Origin: Afipia sp. P52-10
GTDB lineage: Bacteria > Pseudomonadota > Alphaproteobacteria > Rhizobiales > Xanthobacteraceae
Length of the DNA stretch: 64,000 nucleotides
NCBI RefSeq assembly: GCF_000516555.1
Contig: NZ_AZSJ01000003.1
Location: forward strand, 623,185 to 687,184
Direction: 5' to 3'
A program made the translations under genes and the position numbers. Under the pieces are notes generated by a model. It ran no database searches and was not told where the DNA came from. It worked only from the letters and a program-made list of their open reading frames with translations. Below are positions 35,959-44,875 of this stretch, in pieces. The first letter of the stretch is position 1, and every line of letters starts with the position of its first letter.

Positions 35959-37983
35959 TTGTTTCTCTTTAGGAGTTTCAGCCCCCTCTTTCTCGACGCC
36001 AAACATCAACTAATTGCAGCTAGGTTCGTGCTGCAGTTCTTGCACAAAGATACCCTAACCAACATGCATGCTCCCATCGGCCTGCACGAGACACATGCGC
36101 TCGTGCCGCCGCTCGATTTCGTACGTCGGATGACTGACCACTGGACTTCAACTCTTGGCCTCTGCGTCTCCGACAGTCTATGCGCTCTCTGGCGTGTGAT
36201 GGCTGACAACTTCAATGCCGCCACAAGAGACGCCATCGATAACACCTGCGCTCCGTGGCGCATACTCCAGCCTCCTACAGGATCGGGGAAGACCCAAGGA
36301 GCCTGCGTCTATGCGGCCATGCAGGCTCAACTCAACCACGAGGTAAAAGCCCCACTGATCGTCACGCGCCGCATTCAAGACGCAGATCGCCTAGTGAGCA
36401 CTATCAACGAACTTGCTGGTGCTGACGTCGCTATTGCGCATCATAGCGAGCGCCGTGCAACAAGCGATCAACTCGACACCGCCGACGTACTCGTGATCAC
36501 GCATCAGGCCTATTTGCGTCTTTCCGGTGCGCAGGAGACGATCCCGTGGTCTCGCGTTTCCTCATGGAAGCATGGACCACGACTACTGACCATCATTGAC
36601 GAGGCTCTGACAAACGCCGTCGAAAGCAGCAAAGTCACCGTGGAGGCTCTTGGGCAAGTCCTCGGATACATCCCTACGGACTTACATTTGAAATTTCCCA
36701 AGCAGGTCGCGGCGCTAAAGCAACTACAACACCTGCTACTGGGCTACGCACGGGCTGATGACAACGCAGCGAGAATGGCGTGGAAGACGGCTGAGGCCCC
36801 AATAGACATCGAACTCGACCCCTTGCGCGTCGAAATGAGAACACTCCCGTTCGATCAAATAGCGTTGAGGAACGACAGCCCAACCCAACGCATGCACATC
36901 GCACGCCGCGTGGATGCCGTACTTCAAGCCGCGCAATCGATCATGGATAGCTGGGCCTACTTCGCGCAGAAAGGCGCAGAGCCGTCCATCAATTCGGCAC
37001 TGCTGGCAGTCCCGCTCGATGCGCCGGGCCCCGTAGTGCTTGATGCCACCGCCCGAGCAAATTTCTTCTGGGACCTGTTCGGAGAGCGCGCAATCATCAT
37101 CCCGGTCCCGGCGCGCGTCCGCGACTACAGCGCAGTAACACTACACGTCGCCCGCGCCCAAGGATTGGGGAAGCACACCATGATCAAGAAAGTTGCTGAA
37201 CGGTGGCCCCGTGTTGCGAAAGCGCTCGCCACACGACTAGACCAGAGCCGCAGACTATTTGTCTGCATGCACCGCGACACCGAGCACCACCCCTTGAAGT
37301 TCGAAAGTCCGTGCGGTGGCCTCAGCGTCGGCCATTGGGGGGCTATCGATGGCCGCAACGAATGGGCGGATCATGACGCCGCGCTTATCTTCGGCCTCCC
37401 GTATCGAGATCAGGTTTGGTCTACCAACACCTTCTTTGCTATCCGGGGCGAGCAAGACGATGAATGGTTACAAAGCCCTTCGTGGAAAAATTATCAGGAT
37501 GTACGCCGCGTGATGGAGCAGCGGCACATGTCCGTATCGATCATCCAGGCAATCAACCGCATTCGCTGCCGACGCGTGATCGATGCTGAGGGCGGCTGTC
37601 TTCCCGCTGATGTTTTCCTGATCCTGCCCAACGGCAAGGAAGGTGACGCCATTCTTGGCGACATCACCACGGATATGCCCAATCTCAACGTTGTGGACTG
37701 GCCGTTTGAACTGGATGGACCGAAGGTGCGCGGGCTACGCTCGGGATCAGCGGACGAAGCGCTTGTGGCGTTCATGCGCAACAAACTCCCCGGCGAAACT
37801 CCGTTTTCCAAGATTCAACGGGAGCTGAGTTTGAAAGCAGAGGGCGTTAAGTCGCTACGCGAGCGCCTTCGTAACCCCAAGTCTACCTTGTTCCAAAAGC
37901 TTGCAGAGCAAGGCGTGAAGTACGTATCGCTCGGGGCCGGACGCGGTGCCAAAAGCTACCTTGTGAAACACGCGCCTATCTAA
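35959..37983 (+). CDS. P-loop helicase-like protein of the mobile element
   Basis: A 674-aa protein with Walker A PPTGSGKTQG at residues 105-114, an aromatic/basic Ia-like region (PLIVTRRIQDADRLV), DVLVITHQAYLRL, Walker B LLTIIDEAL near 209-217, and near residue 530 SIIQAINRIRCRRV, a motif VI-like Q-x-x-x-R-x-x-R. This arrangement fits a divergent superfamily 2 helicase. The start is TTG at 35959, with AAAGGAG 5 nt upstream; the first ATG (36064) has no ribosome site. It probably drives replication of the element, but a defence-type helicase cannot be excluded. Confidence 0.68.
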   Translation: MFLFRSFSPLFLDAKHQLIAARFVLQFLHKDTLTNMHAPIGLHETHALVPPLDFVRRMTDHWTSTLGLCVSDSLCALWRVMADNFNAATRDAIDNTCAPWRILQPPTGSGKTQGACVYAAMQAQLNHEVKAPLIVTRRIQDADRLVSTINELAGADVAIAHHSERRATSDQLDTADVLVITHQAYLRLSGAQETIPWSRVSSWKHGPRLLTIIDEALTNAVESSKVTVEALGQVLGYIPTDLHLKFPKQVAALKQLQHLLLGYARADDNAARMAWKTAEAPIDIELDPLRVEMRTLPFDQIALRNDSPTQRMHIARRVDAVLQAAQSIMDSWAYFAQKGAEPSINSALLAVPLDAPGPVVLDATARANFFWDLFGERAIIIPVPARVRDYSAVTLHVARAQGLGKHTMIKKVAERWPRVAKALATRLDQSRRLFVCMHRDTEHHPLKFESPCGGLSVGHWGAIDGRNEWADHDAALIFGLPYRDQVWSTNTFFAIRGEQDDEWLQSPSWKNYQDVRRVMEQRHMSVSIIQAINRIRCRRVIDAEGGCLPADVFLILPNGKEGDAILGDITTDMPNLNVVDWPFELDGPKVRGLRSGSADEALVAFMRNKLPGETPFSKIQRELSLKAEGVKSLRERLRNPKSTLFQKLAEQGVKYVSLGAGRGAKSYLVKHAPI

Positions 37984-38079
37984 GCCAACCTATGCCAGCA
38001 CGAACTGTCCTCTTGATCGGGGATTCTCGCGCTGGCTTTTTTTCGTTAGGGCACGTGCGCCCCTATGTATTCCCTTGGC

Positions 38080-38283
38080 TCAGCGCGCCTGTTCCAACGG
38101 GTGCAGCACGTCGGCTATCGGGATTTGCCATTCAACAGCCTTGCGCTCCACGGCGGCCTCTAGCGCTTCTCCGGGGTTACTAATGGCTCTGCCGACCGCA
38201 CGGCCCTTGTAGATCAGATACCATGCGAGGGCCATCGCCTTAGTGAGGATCACGCGCTTACACGCTGATACAATTGCCTTCAT
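38080..38283 (-). CDS. small basic hypothetical protein (67 aa)
   Basis: A 67-aa product starting MKAIVSACKRVILTKAMALA, with an N-terminal amphipathic or hydrophobic region and a charged C-terminal half (EAAVERKAVEWQIPIADVLH). GGGAGGA lies just before the ATG, so translation is credible. It starts 23 bp after the integrase stop on the same strand, so it is likely co-transcribed. It is not an obvious excisionase because no HTH is visible. Confidence 0.5.
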   Translation of the reverse strand: MKAIVSACKRVILTKAMALAWYLIYKGRAVGRAISNPGEALEAAVERKAVEWQIPIADVLHPLEQAR

Positions 38284-38306
38284 TACTTCCTCCCGCTGTC
38301 TGTACG

Positions 38307-40130
38307 CTAACTGATTGAACTATCTTTGTATGGCTTCACGCGCGCCAAGCTCAGACCACTGTAGTCAAGCTGGGTAATGGCCTTCTTGAGTGCGCTGGGG
38401 CCGAACCGATCAAGCATTTCCTTCGCGCCGTACCCGCCGCTCACGGTGGCGTCGTTGGCATGACCGATAAGTGCTTCGCGGAGTTCGCCATCAACGCCGC
38501 CTCGGCGCAGGGCGTCTTTCATGTTGTGACGAAATGAATGGAACACTTTGGCAGGATCGTTGATACCTTGCCCACGCAAGTAGCGACCAAACCATTTCGA
38601 CCATGCGGCCTGCTTGCCTCCAGACGGCGCAATCGCAGGAAATAGCCAAGCACCCGCGCCGCCCTTATGCGCGGCATCTCTGACAAACCTTAAGAAGCCA
38701 AGACGAACCAACTCTGCATGAACGGGCACAACGCGCTGCGACGCCTTTGTCTTAACTGTCTTGTTCGCCATCTTGTCAGCGACGATATAGATCAACGAAA
38801 GGCCACTTGAAGCTGTCTGTACGTTGCTCGCCTGTAGCGCGGCTAGCTCTCCTTGACGCGCGCCGGTGAAGAGGCCCAGCAACGGAAGCCAGTATGCAGC
38901 CATCCCCCGGCCGCCGAGCGGAATATCATGATCAACAAAGACCGCCGAATTAAAGAGGCAGTTTAACTCGGACATTCCGAAGGATGTTCGCGCAGAATCA
39001 TCCTCATCAAGACGCATCTTGGCGAACGGATCAGACCATTGGACATCGTCCGGAACAACGCCTTTGTCATATGCCCATAGAGCAATAGTCTGAACCGCAC
39101 CGAGGTTCTTGTTGACCGTTCCTACAGAAATCCTCTCAGCATCGGGATTAGCCCTGCTGAACTCGACTAGTTCTGGAAGCGTCGCAGTCGAGAGTCTGCC
39201 AGCACGCTTTCTCGGCACGAGTTGCAGAGCCTCTCGGAATTCACGCGCGTGTGACCGGCGGATCGCAGCGACCGGCAATGGGCCATGCAGTTGCTCGAAC
39301 AGTGTTACCGCGCGTGCGTACTCATTCTCCGTACCTGCGGGTCGTGCACGCTCCCTCTTCCACCCATCTAGAGCGTCGCGAAGCGTCCCGCTCGTATTTC
39401 CGGAGTTAACTCGCAAAGCTAACTGCGGAGCAGCAGCAGGCGTAGCTATCGGCTCGCCTTTGTCCCGCCTTGCGATGTCTTGCAGCGCCCGTACGTGAGC
39501 GCTTAGCACCGCCATAGCTAGTTTACGATAATCCTCAACGTTGGCGTCAACGGCCAACCCAAAGACGTCCAACAAGTCAGCGACCTCAACAGCGACCGCT
39601 GTATAGTCACCCCTCGCAAGAGCCGTTGAGTACAAGTGCATGCTATCTTCAAGCTGCTCAGCTCTCTTGTAGATTTCTCGATCTGAGAGACCCGCCAAGG
39701 GCATTTCGCCAACCTTGAACGGTGTACGAAATTCGACGCCTTCGGCAGTGAGCTGCTTCGCCACTGCTTGGAAAACCGGCTCAGAGCCAGTCCCCTCTCT
39801 CCGCTCCTCCTCGTCTTGTTCTAACAAGGCGAAGTAATGTGCGTCCGCGAGTGCTCTAATTTCCGATGAACTCAGTGTCGTTCGAAGGGGGCGCGTTGCA
39901 ACGAGGGCCTGCGCGTCCGCGATGATGCGGTCAAACTTGATCAGTATCGGCTTGGCGAGCTTGTTCGCTAAAGCAAGGTCTTTGGTGCCGAGTGATTGCT
40001 GCAGAAAGAGCTGCTTTGGTTTTCCCCGACCAAGCACTCGCGCCACGGCCTCCTCCAGTCCCTTGGGGACCTTCTTGCGGACGTGAAACATCCCTTTGTC
40101 GTGTTTGAAAACGCCAGTCATCGCACGCAT
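38307..40130 (-). CDS. tyrosine-type phage integrase
   Basis: A 607-aa integrase. The N-terminus (HDKGMFHVRKKVP) matches a DUF6538-type arm-binding domain; a SAM-like core-binding domain covers about residues 250-360. Catalytic motifs are LFTGARQGELAAL (Arg), the beta-hairpin Lys region TVKTKASQRVVPVH, VFHSFRHNMKDAL (HxxR), LIGHANDATVSGGYG (His and Tyr). All are intact. I chose ATG 40130; ATG 40121 and TTG 40148 are alternatives. It lies about 90 bp from the tRNA-side repeat, where the promoter and attP arm sites should be. Confidence 0.92.
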   Translation of the reverse strand: MRAMTGVFKHDKGMFHVRKKVPKGLEEAVARVLGRGKPKQLFLQQSLGTKDLALANKLAKPILIKFDRIIADAQALVATRPLRTTLSSSEIRALADAHYFALLEQDEEERREGTGSEPVFQAVAKQLTAEGVEFRTPFKVGEMPLAGLSDREIYKRAEQLEDSMHLYSTALARGDYTAVAVEVADLLDVFGLAVDANVEDYRKLAMAVLSAHVRALQDIARRDKGEPIATPAAAPQLALRVNSGNTSGTLRDALDGWKRERARPAGTENEYARAVTLFEQLHGPLPVAAIRRSHAREFREALQLVPRKRAGRLSTATLPELVEFSRANPDAERISVGTVNKNLGAVQTIALWAYDKGVVPDDVQWSDPFAKMRLDEDDSARTSFGMSELNCLFNSAVFVDHDIPLGGRGMAAYWLPLLGLFTGARQGELAALQASNVQTASSGLSLIYIVADKMANKTVKTKASQRVVPVHAELVRLGFLRFVRDAAHKGGAGAWLFPAIAPSGGKQAAWSKWFGRYLRGQGINDPAKVFHSFRHNMKDALRRGGVDGELREALIGHANDATVSGGYGAKEMLDRFGPSALKKAITQLDYSGLSLARVKPYKDSSIS

Positions 40131-40219
40131 CGTCAGTGTACCTGCCAAAGATACCTCTAAAAGGCAGCCAAGCCACTGATTTGTGCGATGTTCTTGATCT
40201 ATCGAGGCTTCTGAAAGCC

Positions 40220-40237
40220 TTGGCGCTCCCTAGGGGA
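40220..40237. repeat. right attachment-site repeat (attR), 3' end of tRNA-Glu
   Basis: Identical to 28583-28600. It covers the encoded CCA, discriminator, acceptor strand and start of the T arm of the tRNA. The element supplies or restores this end, leaving the tRNA intact. Confidence 0.85.
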
Positions 40238-40295
40238 ATCGAACCCCTGTTTCAGCCTTGAGAGGGCCGCGTCCTAACCGCTAGACGAAGGGAGC
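40221..40295 (-). tRNA. tRNA-Glu (anticodon CTC)
   Basis: On the minus strand the 75-nt sequence begins GCTCCCTTCGTCTAGCGG. Acceptor arms GCTCCCT/AGGGAGC pair perfectly, the anticodon stem is CGGCC/GGCTG with loop CTCTCAA (anticodon CTC), the T arm is AGGGG-TTCGATT-CCCCT, and CCA is encoded. Decodes GAG. It is the insertion target of the element to its left. Confidence 0.95.
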
Positions 40296-40458
40296 AACAC
40301 GCCCCAGCCATTAGCCGCTTGGCGCGGCCGCTGCAAGCGGGAATGCATGTTTGACCACTGATTGGACGGAATTGTGCCCCGTGGCGTCTATAGATGGCCC
40401 GGCAGGCCGGGCCGAGCAGTGTTGCGCCGCTTTCCGGCCTCGCCGTATCCCCGCCGCC

Positions 40459-40794
40459 TCAAGGTTGGTTGGCGAATTTCAGCCGCCCGGTCGGCTTCAG
40501 CGTCCGCGCGTCGAAGGTGCGGATCTCGAGCACACCGCCGGCCTCGACTGTTACCACCAGGCGGTCGTTCGCCACCGAGGTCGAGACGATGCGTGCGCCT
40601 TTCGGCAGCATTTCGGTGAGATCAGTGGGTGCGGCCGTTCCTTCGCTGCGGGAGATACGATAGCCGATCACGACCAGGATGGCGGCCATGCCAAGACCCG
40701 TGGTCAGCGCCGCGATGAGCATCATACGGCGGATACGCGCCATCATGGCCGCGGTCTGTTCCGGGGTCATCTCGGTGGCTGCAGGTTCGGTCAT
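40459..40794 (-). CDS. small conserved membrane protein (DUF6476-like)
   Basis: A 111-aa protein with one transmembrane helix at about residues 25-46 (LIAALTTGLGMAAILVVIGY), a Met-rich N-terminal cytoplasmic segment and a C-terminal domain with RIVSTSVANDRLVVTVE and EIRTFDARTLKPTGRL. In alphaproteobacteria such proteins occur beside rluD, as here (divergent at 41302). The DUF assignment is from memory of this neighbourhood; biochemical role unknown. Confidence 0.6.
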   Translation of the reverse strand: MTEPAATEMTPEQTAAMMARIRRMMLIAALTTGLGMAAILVVIGYRISRSEGTAAPTDLTEMLPKGARIVSTSVANDRLVVTVEAGGVLEIRTFDARTLKPTGRLKFANQP

Positions 40795-41301
40795 CGAAGC
40801 GTTCCGTGGAACCGCGTGGGGACAGGGCTTGCGGTTTCACCCGCGCGAGGTGCCGGGGCCCCTCGAGGAGGCGTCCGGCCATCTTGCGACGGCACGCCGG
40901 CTGCGCCGCTTTAGCCCGCAGGCGCGACCCGCGGCAAGCGATAACTGCCGCTCAGCCGGGCTCTGCGCGGCAAATAGGCGCGGCGCATCACGGTAAACGG
41001 CCACAAGCGCGGACGACCAGAGCCCGTGAACCGGCGACCGCATAGCACCGGACATCTTCGACCAGCGGCCGCATGTATATAAAGCGCGGCGTTGCGGAGG
41101 TAGCCAACTTGCGGAGGTTGCCATCGGCGGCAGAAGCGGGCTATCGCGACAGCATCGCGCCGGCTGCCGTAGACGCCGTGATGTCACATCGGTCATCCCA
41201 TGGTTCGTGGCGTCGTCCTTCGCAGAATGTTGTCCTTGCTCGAGGCCTCGGGCGACGCCGCAGACTTCGCAGGGCCGGAATGAGAGCTGTTGGAGTGCCG
41301 T

Positions 41302-42303
41302 ATGAGCCGTGATGGCCGCCTCGAAACAATCGCCGTCGCCGCCGAAGACGCGGGCGCCAGGCTCGATCGCGTGCTCAGCGCAGGCATCGCCGAGTTGTCG
41401 CGCTCGCGGCTGAAGGCGCTGATCATCGACGGCCAGGTCAGCATCGCCGGCCAGGCGGTGCGCGATCCCGCCTATCGCGTCAAGCCGGGTGACGAGATTG
41501 TCGTCGACGTGCCGCCTGCCGCACCTGCCGAACCCGAGGCGGAAAACATCCCGCTCGACGTCGTCTACGAGGACGACGCGATCATCGTCATCAACAAGCC
41601 GGCCGGCCTCGTGGTGCATCCGGCCGCGGGCCATGCATCCGGCACGCTGGTCAACGCGCTGATCGCCCATTGCGGCGCCAGTCTCTCCGGCATCGGCGGC
41701 GTCAAGCGGCCCGGCATCGTGCACCGGCTCGACAAGGACACGACCGGTCTGATGGTCGCCGCCAAGACCGACAAGGCGCACAAGTCCCTCACCGAGCAGT
41801 TCGCCGATCACGGCCGCACCGGCGAACTGCGGCGCGGCTACGTCGCGCTCGCCTGGGGCGCACCGACGCTGCCGACCGGCACCATCAACCTGCCGATCGA
41901 CCGCCACCGCACGGTGCGGGAGAAGATGGCGGTGCGCATGGGCGGCCGCGAGGCCATCACCCACTGGCAGGTGCTGGAGCGGTTCGGCGGCAATGGCAGC
42001 GCGGCGATCGCCTCGGCGCTGGCTTTGGAGCTGGAGACCGGCCGCACCCATCAGATCCGCGTGCATCTCGCCCATGCCGGCCATCCGCTGCTCGGCGACG
42101 AGACCTATGGCTCCGGCTTCAAGACCAAGGCGAGCCGCCTGAATGCCGAGGCGCGCGCGCTGCTCGCCGGCCTCGGCCGCCAAGCGCTGCATGCCTGGCA
42201 TCTGACCATCGAGCATCCGGTCACTGGCGAAGTCCTCGCCTTCGACGCCGACTGGCCGGAGGATATGAAACGGCTCGCCGAAGCGCTGCGGCGCGAAATT
42301 TAA
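41302..42303 (+). CDS. rluD: 23S rRNA pseudouridine synthase, RluD family
   Basis: A 333-aa RluA/RluD-type synthase. An N-terminal S4 domain (about residues 13-75, RLDRVLSAGIAELSRSRL) is followed by VVYEDDAIIVINKPAGLVVHP and the catalytic motif VHRLDKDTTGLMV, whose Asp attacks the target uridine, then GRTHQIRVHLAHAGHPLLGD. RluD modifies helix 69 of 23S rRNA. The ATG at 41302 has GGAG 6 nt upstream. It precedes rpoH by about 280 bp. Confidence 0.92.
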   Translation: MSRDGRLETIAVAAEDAGARLDRVLSAGIAELSRSRLKALIIDGQVSIAGQAVRDPAYRVKPGDEIVVDVPPAAPAEPEAENIPLDVVYEDDAIIVINKPAGLVVHPAAGHASGTLVNALIAHCGASLSGIGGVKRPGIVHRLDKDTTGLMVAAKTDKAHKSLTEQFADHGRTGELRRGYVALAWGAPTLPTGTINLPIDRHRTVREKMAVRMGGREAITHWQVLERFGGNGSAAIASALALELETGRTHQIRVHLAHAGHPLLGDETYGSGFKTKASRLNAEARALLAGLGRQALHAWHLTIEHPVTGEVLAFDADWPEDMKRLAEALRREI

Positions 42304-42404
42304 GTTCCGGGAGCCGCGGGACCTGGAAATTTCATGCTTTTGCATGGAACTAGACGAAAGCAGAACTTTCGAAAAAGGAGCAAGATTACAACAATTTAAC
42401 CCAC

Positions 42405-42422
42405 CGTCACGGCAACGTGACG
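42405..42422. promoter_or_regulatory. perfect dyad in the rpoH leader region
   Basis: CGTCACG-GCAA-CGTGACG lies 160 bp upstream of the rpoH ATG. It may be an operator or an RNA hairpin in the leader. Alphaproteobacterial rpoH genes are heat- and stress-controlled, but I cannot tie this dyad to a known regulator. Confidence 0.35.
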
Positions 42423-42581
42423 CACCCGAATCCTTCCCTTTTGCGTATCTTATCGTGTATGTTGCAGGTGCGTCGGGGATGTCCTCGGCGCGGAACATCG
42501 CAGCGCCCTCGGCTCTTATCAAGCGAGGGTCTGCCTGGCTCGCCGCTATCGGGAGCCTGAACAAACTGGAGGGCTCACACT

Positions 42582-43499
42582 ATGGCCCGTGCTCTTGCTC
42601 TGCCGGTCCTTTCGACTGAATCCGGCCTGGCTCGCTACCTCGCTGACATCCGCAAGTTCCCGATGCTGGAACCGCAGGAAGAATACATGCTCGCGCAACG
42701 CTACCGCGAGCACGAGGATCGCGATGCGGCCCACAAACTCGTGACAAGCCACCTGCGTCTCGTGGCCAAGATCGCCATGGGCTATCGCGGCTACGGCCTG
42801 CCGATTGCCGAGGTCGTCTCCGAAGGCAATGTCGGCCTGATGCAGGCGGTGAAGCGCTTCGAACCCGAGAAGGGGTTCCGCCTCGCCACATACGCCATGT
42901 GGTGGATCAAGGCGTCGATTCAAGAGTACATCCTGCGTTCGTGGTCGCTCGTGAAGATGGGCACCACCGCGAACCAGAAGAAGCTGTTCTTCAACCTGCG
43001 TAAGGCGAAGAGCAAGATCTCTGCGCTGGAAGACGGCGATCTCCGCCCCGACCAGGTGCAGATCATCGCCAAGCGCCTCGGGGTGACCGAGCAGGATGTG
43101 ATCGACATGAACCGTCGGCTGGGCGGCGACGCCTCGCTGAACGCGCCGATCCGCGACGACGGCGATCCTGGCGAATGGCAGGATTGGCTGGTCGACACCT
43201 CGCCGAACGCCGAAGCGATGCTGGCGGAAAGCGAGGAATACGATCACCGCCGCGATGCGCTGAGCGGTGCGATGAAGGTGCTGAATGCGCGCGAGCGGCG
43301 CATCTTCGAGGCCCGCCGTCTGGCTGAAGAGCCGATGACGCTGGAAGACCTCGCCGCCGAGTTCGGCGTCTCGCGCGAGCGGGTGCGCCAGATCGAGGTG
43401 CGCGCGTTCGAGAAGGTGCAGGCGGCCGCGAAGGCGCAGGTCGCGGCGCAAGCCGCGGCGACGGCGAAGACCGCTGCGGCTCACCTCGCCGCGCGCTGA
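42582..43499 (+). CDS. rpoH: RNA polymerase sigma-32 factor
   Basis: A 305-aa heat-shock sigma factor. Region 2 includes HLRLVAKIAMGYRGYGLPI and ATYAMWWIKASIQEYIL; the RpoH box is present as NQKKLFFNLRKAK; region 4.2 is GVSRERVRQIEVRAFEKVQ. An Ala-rich tail ends the protein. GGAGGG precedes the ATG. It directs transcription of chaperone and protease genes. An intrinsic terminator follows directly. Many rhizobia have several rpoH copies; this may be one of them. Confidence 0.95.
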   Translation: MARALALPVLSTESGLARYLADIRKFPMLEPQEEYMLAQRYREHEDRDAAHKLVTSHLRLVAKIAMGYRGYGLPIAEVVSEGNVGLMQAVKRFEPEKGFRLATYAMWWIKASIQEYILRSWSLVKMGTTANQKKLFFNLRKAKSKISALEDGDLRPDQVQIIAKRLGVTEQDVIDMNRRLGGDASLNAPIRDDGDPGEWQDWLVDTSPNAEAMLAESEEYDHRRDALSGAMKVLNARERRIFEARRLAEEPMTLEDLAAEFGVSRERVRQIEVRAFEKVQAAAKAQVAAQAAATAKTAAAHLAAR

Positions 43500-43522
43500 T
43501 CGCAGCGCCTCAAAGAACGTCG

Positions 43523-43546
43523 AAAGCCGGCCTTCGGGCCGGCTTT
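43523..43546 (+). terminator. intrinsic terminator of rpoH
   Basis: AAAGCCGGCC-TTCG-GGCCGGCTTT, a 10-bp perfect stem with a stable tetraloop, followed by CTTG. It lies 23 bp after the rpoH stop and between convergent genes, so the A/T-flanked stem may serve both. Confidence 0.9.
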
Positions 43547-43603
43547 CTTGTGTCTGCGGGGGCGCAATGCGCCTGCGCTCGCGGGTTCGGATCGATCCTG
43601 CGC

Positions 43604-44875
43604 TCAACCGTAAGTCTCCAGCACCAGCGACACGTTCTGGCCGCCGAAGCCGAACGAGTTCGACAAGGCGCGGCGGACTTGCGCATCGCGCGCGATGTTC
43701 GGCACCACATCGAGCGGAATATCCGGATCCGGTTCGCGATAGTTGATGGTCGGCGGCAGCCGCTGGTGCAGAAGCGTCAGCAGCGTGAAGACGGCCTCGA
43801 TCGCCCCCGCCGCCGACAGCGTGTGGCCGATCATCGATTTGTTCGATGACACCGCGACGCGCTTCACATGCTCCCCCATCACGGTTGAAAGCGCCAGATA
43901 TTCGGTCTTGTCGTTCTCCGGCGTCGAGGTGCCGTGCGCGTTGACGTAATCGATCTCGCGCGGCGCGAGCCCCGCATCGGCGATCGCATTCTGGATGCAG
44001 GCGGCGACCGGCTTGCCGTCCGGGCTCGCGCGCGTGCGGTGGAACGGGTCTACCGACTCGCCGATTCCCGAAATCACACCGAGAATGCGCGCGCCGCGCG
44101 CCCGCGCCGAGGCGAGGCTTTCGAGCACCAGCGCTGCCGCTCCCTCGCCCATGACAAAGCCATCGCGATCCTTCGAGAACGGCTTCGAGGCCTGCTCCGG
44201 CGGATCGTTCTCGGTCGACAGTGCCGACAGCAGCGAGAAGCGGATCAGCGATTCCGGGCTGACCGGACTGTCGGTGCCGACGCACAGCGCAGCCTCAGTC
44301 TCGCCACGGCGGATCGCCTCGACACCGAGCTGCAGCGCGGTCGCGCCGGAGGCACAGGCGGTGTTCAACGAGATCGGCGAGCCACGGGTGCCGAACGCAG
44401 CCTGCAGCTTCAGCGCGACGGCACCATGCTGACACCAGCGATCGAGCTCGCGGAATTGCCCGCTCGCCGCCGCGCGCAACAGGTCGTCATAGCCGACGGC
44501 GTCGTTCGCATTCGCTGCGGCCGCCAGCCGCTGCCGTTGCGGCCATTCCATCTCCAGCGGCGGCAGCGCCAGAAACAGCGGCCCGGGAAAGCGTCCCTTC
44601 GCGCCGATTCCCGATTGCGCCAGCGCTTCGCGGATCGCTGAATCGGCAAACGCCTCGCAATAGTCCGGCCCATAGAAAGCCTCGCCGCCCGGCCAGACGA
44701 TCGCCGCAGCAATCTGCGTCTTCAAGTCCGTGGTCGGAAAACGGGTGATCCTGCGGATGCCGGATTGGCCGGCGGTCAGCTTGGCCCAGTTGTCCTCCTT
44801 GCCGACGCCGAGCGCGGTGACGATACCGATGCCGGTGATCGCCACCGGCTGATTTTTGACGCCCGACATGCTCAT
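43604..44875 (-). CDS. beta-ketoacyl-ACP synthase II (FabF family)
   Basis: A 423-aa ketosynthase with a full catalytic triad: Cys in NTACASGATALQ, His in YVNAHGTSTPENDKTE and His in NKSMIGHTLSAAGA; FGFGGQNVSLVL closes the fold. It elongates ACP-bound fatty acids in the cytoplasm. The start ATG at 44875 overlaps the stop of the preceding ketosynthase-like gene (ATGA), so the two are translationally coupled and probably form a heterodimer. The linked desaturase suggests special acyl chains rather than housekeeping synthesis. Confidence 0.85.
   Translation of the reverse strand: MSMSGVKNQPVAITGIGIVTALGVGKEDNWAKLTAGQSGIRRITRFPTTDLKTQIAAAIVWPGGEAFYGPDYCEAFADSAIREALAQSGIGAKGRFPGPLFLALPPLEMEWPQRQRLAAAANANDAVGYDDLLRAAASGQFRELDRWCQHGAVALKLQAAFGTRGSPISLNTACASGATALQLGVEAIRRGETEAALCVGTDSPVSPESLIRFSLLSALSTENDPPEQASKPFSKDRDGFVMGEGAAALVLESLASARARGARILGVISGIGESVDPFHRTRASPDGKPVAACIQNAIADAGLAPREIDYVNAHGTSTPENDKTEYLALSTVMGEHVKRVAVSSNKSMIGHTLSAAGAIEAVFTLLTLLHQRLPPTINYREPDPDIPLDVVPNIARDAQVRRALSNSFGFGGQNVSLVLETYG

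Larger units (their letters stand above)
28583..40237. mobile_element. 11.65-kb integrative element (satellite/reduced prophage-like) in tRNA-Glu
   Basis: The element is bounded by the 18-bp direct repeats and carries its integrase at the tRNA end (38307-40130, reading inward). Cargo from left to right: 784-aa nuclease-like protein, serine recombinase, small membrane proteins, virion-type transglycosylase/pilot protein, another membrane protein, winged-helix protein, P-loop helicase-like protein, small basic protein, integrase. Base composition is visibly less GC-rich than the flanks, CTAG tetramers are frequent, and non-ATG starts are used. No capsid, portal, terminase or tail genes are seen, so it probably cannot package itself alone. 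Reduced prophage and phage satellite are both possible. Confidence 0.82.

Noticed and set aside
28583..40237. Element as a complete tailless membrane-containing phage
   Set aside because: Several membrane proteins and a transglycosylase are present, but no protein resembles a capsid or packaging ATPase.
40837..42564. A 575-codon open frame on the minus strand
   Set aside because: It is antisense to rluD, which has full family motifs; the product has no recognisable domain.
42546..44285. A 579-codon minus-strand frame
   Set aside because: It covers rpoH in antisense and the FabF gene out of frame; both of those are certain genes.
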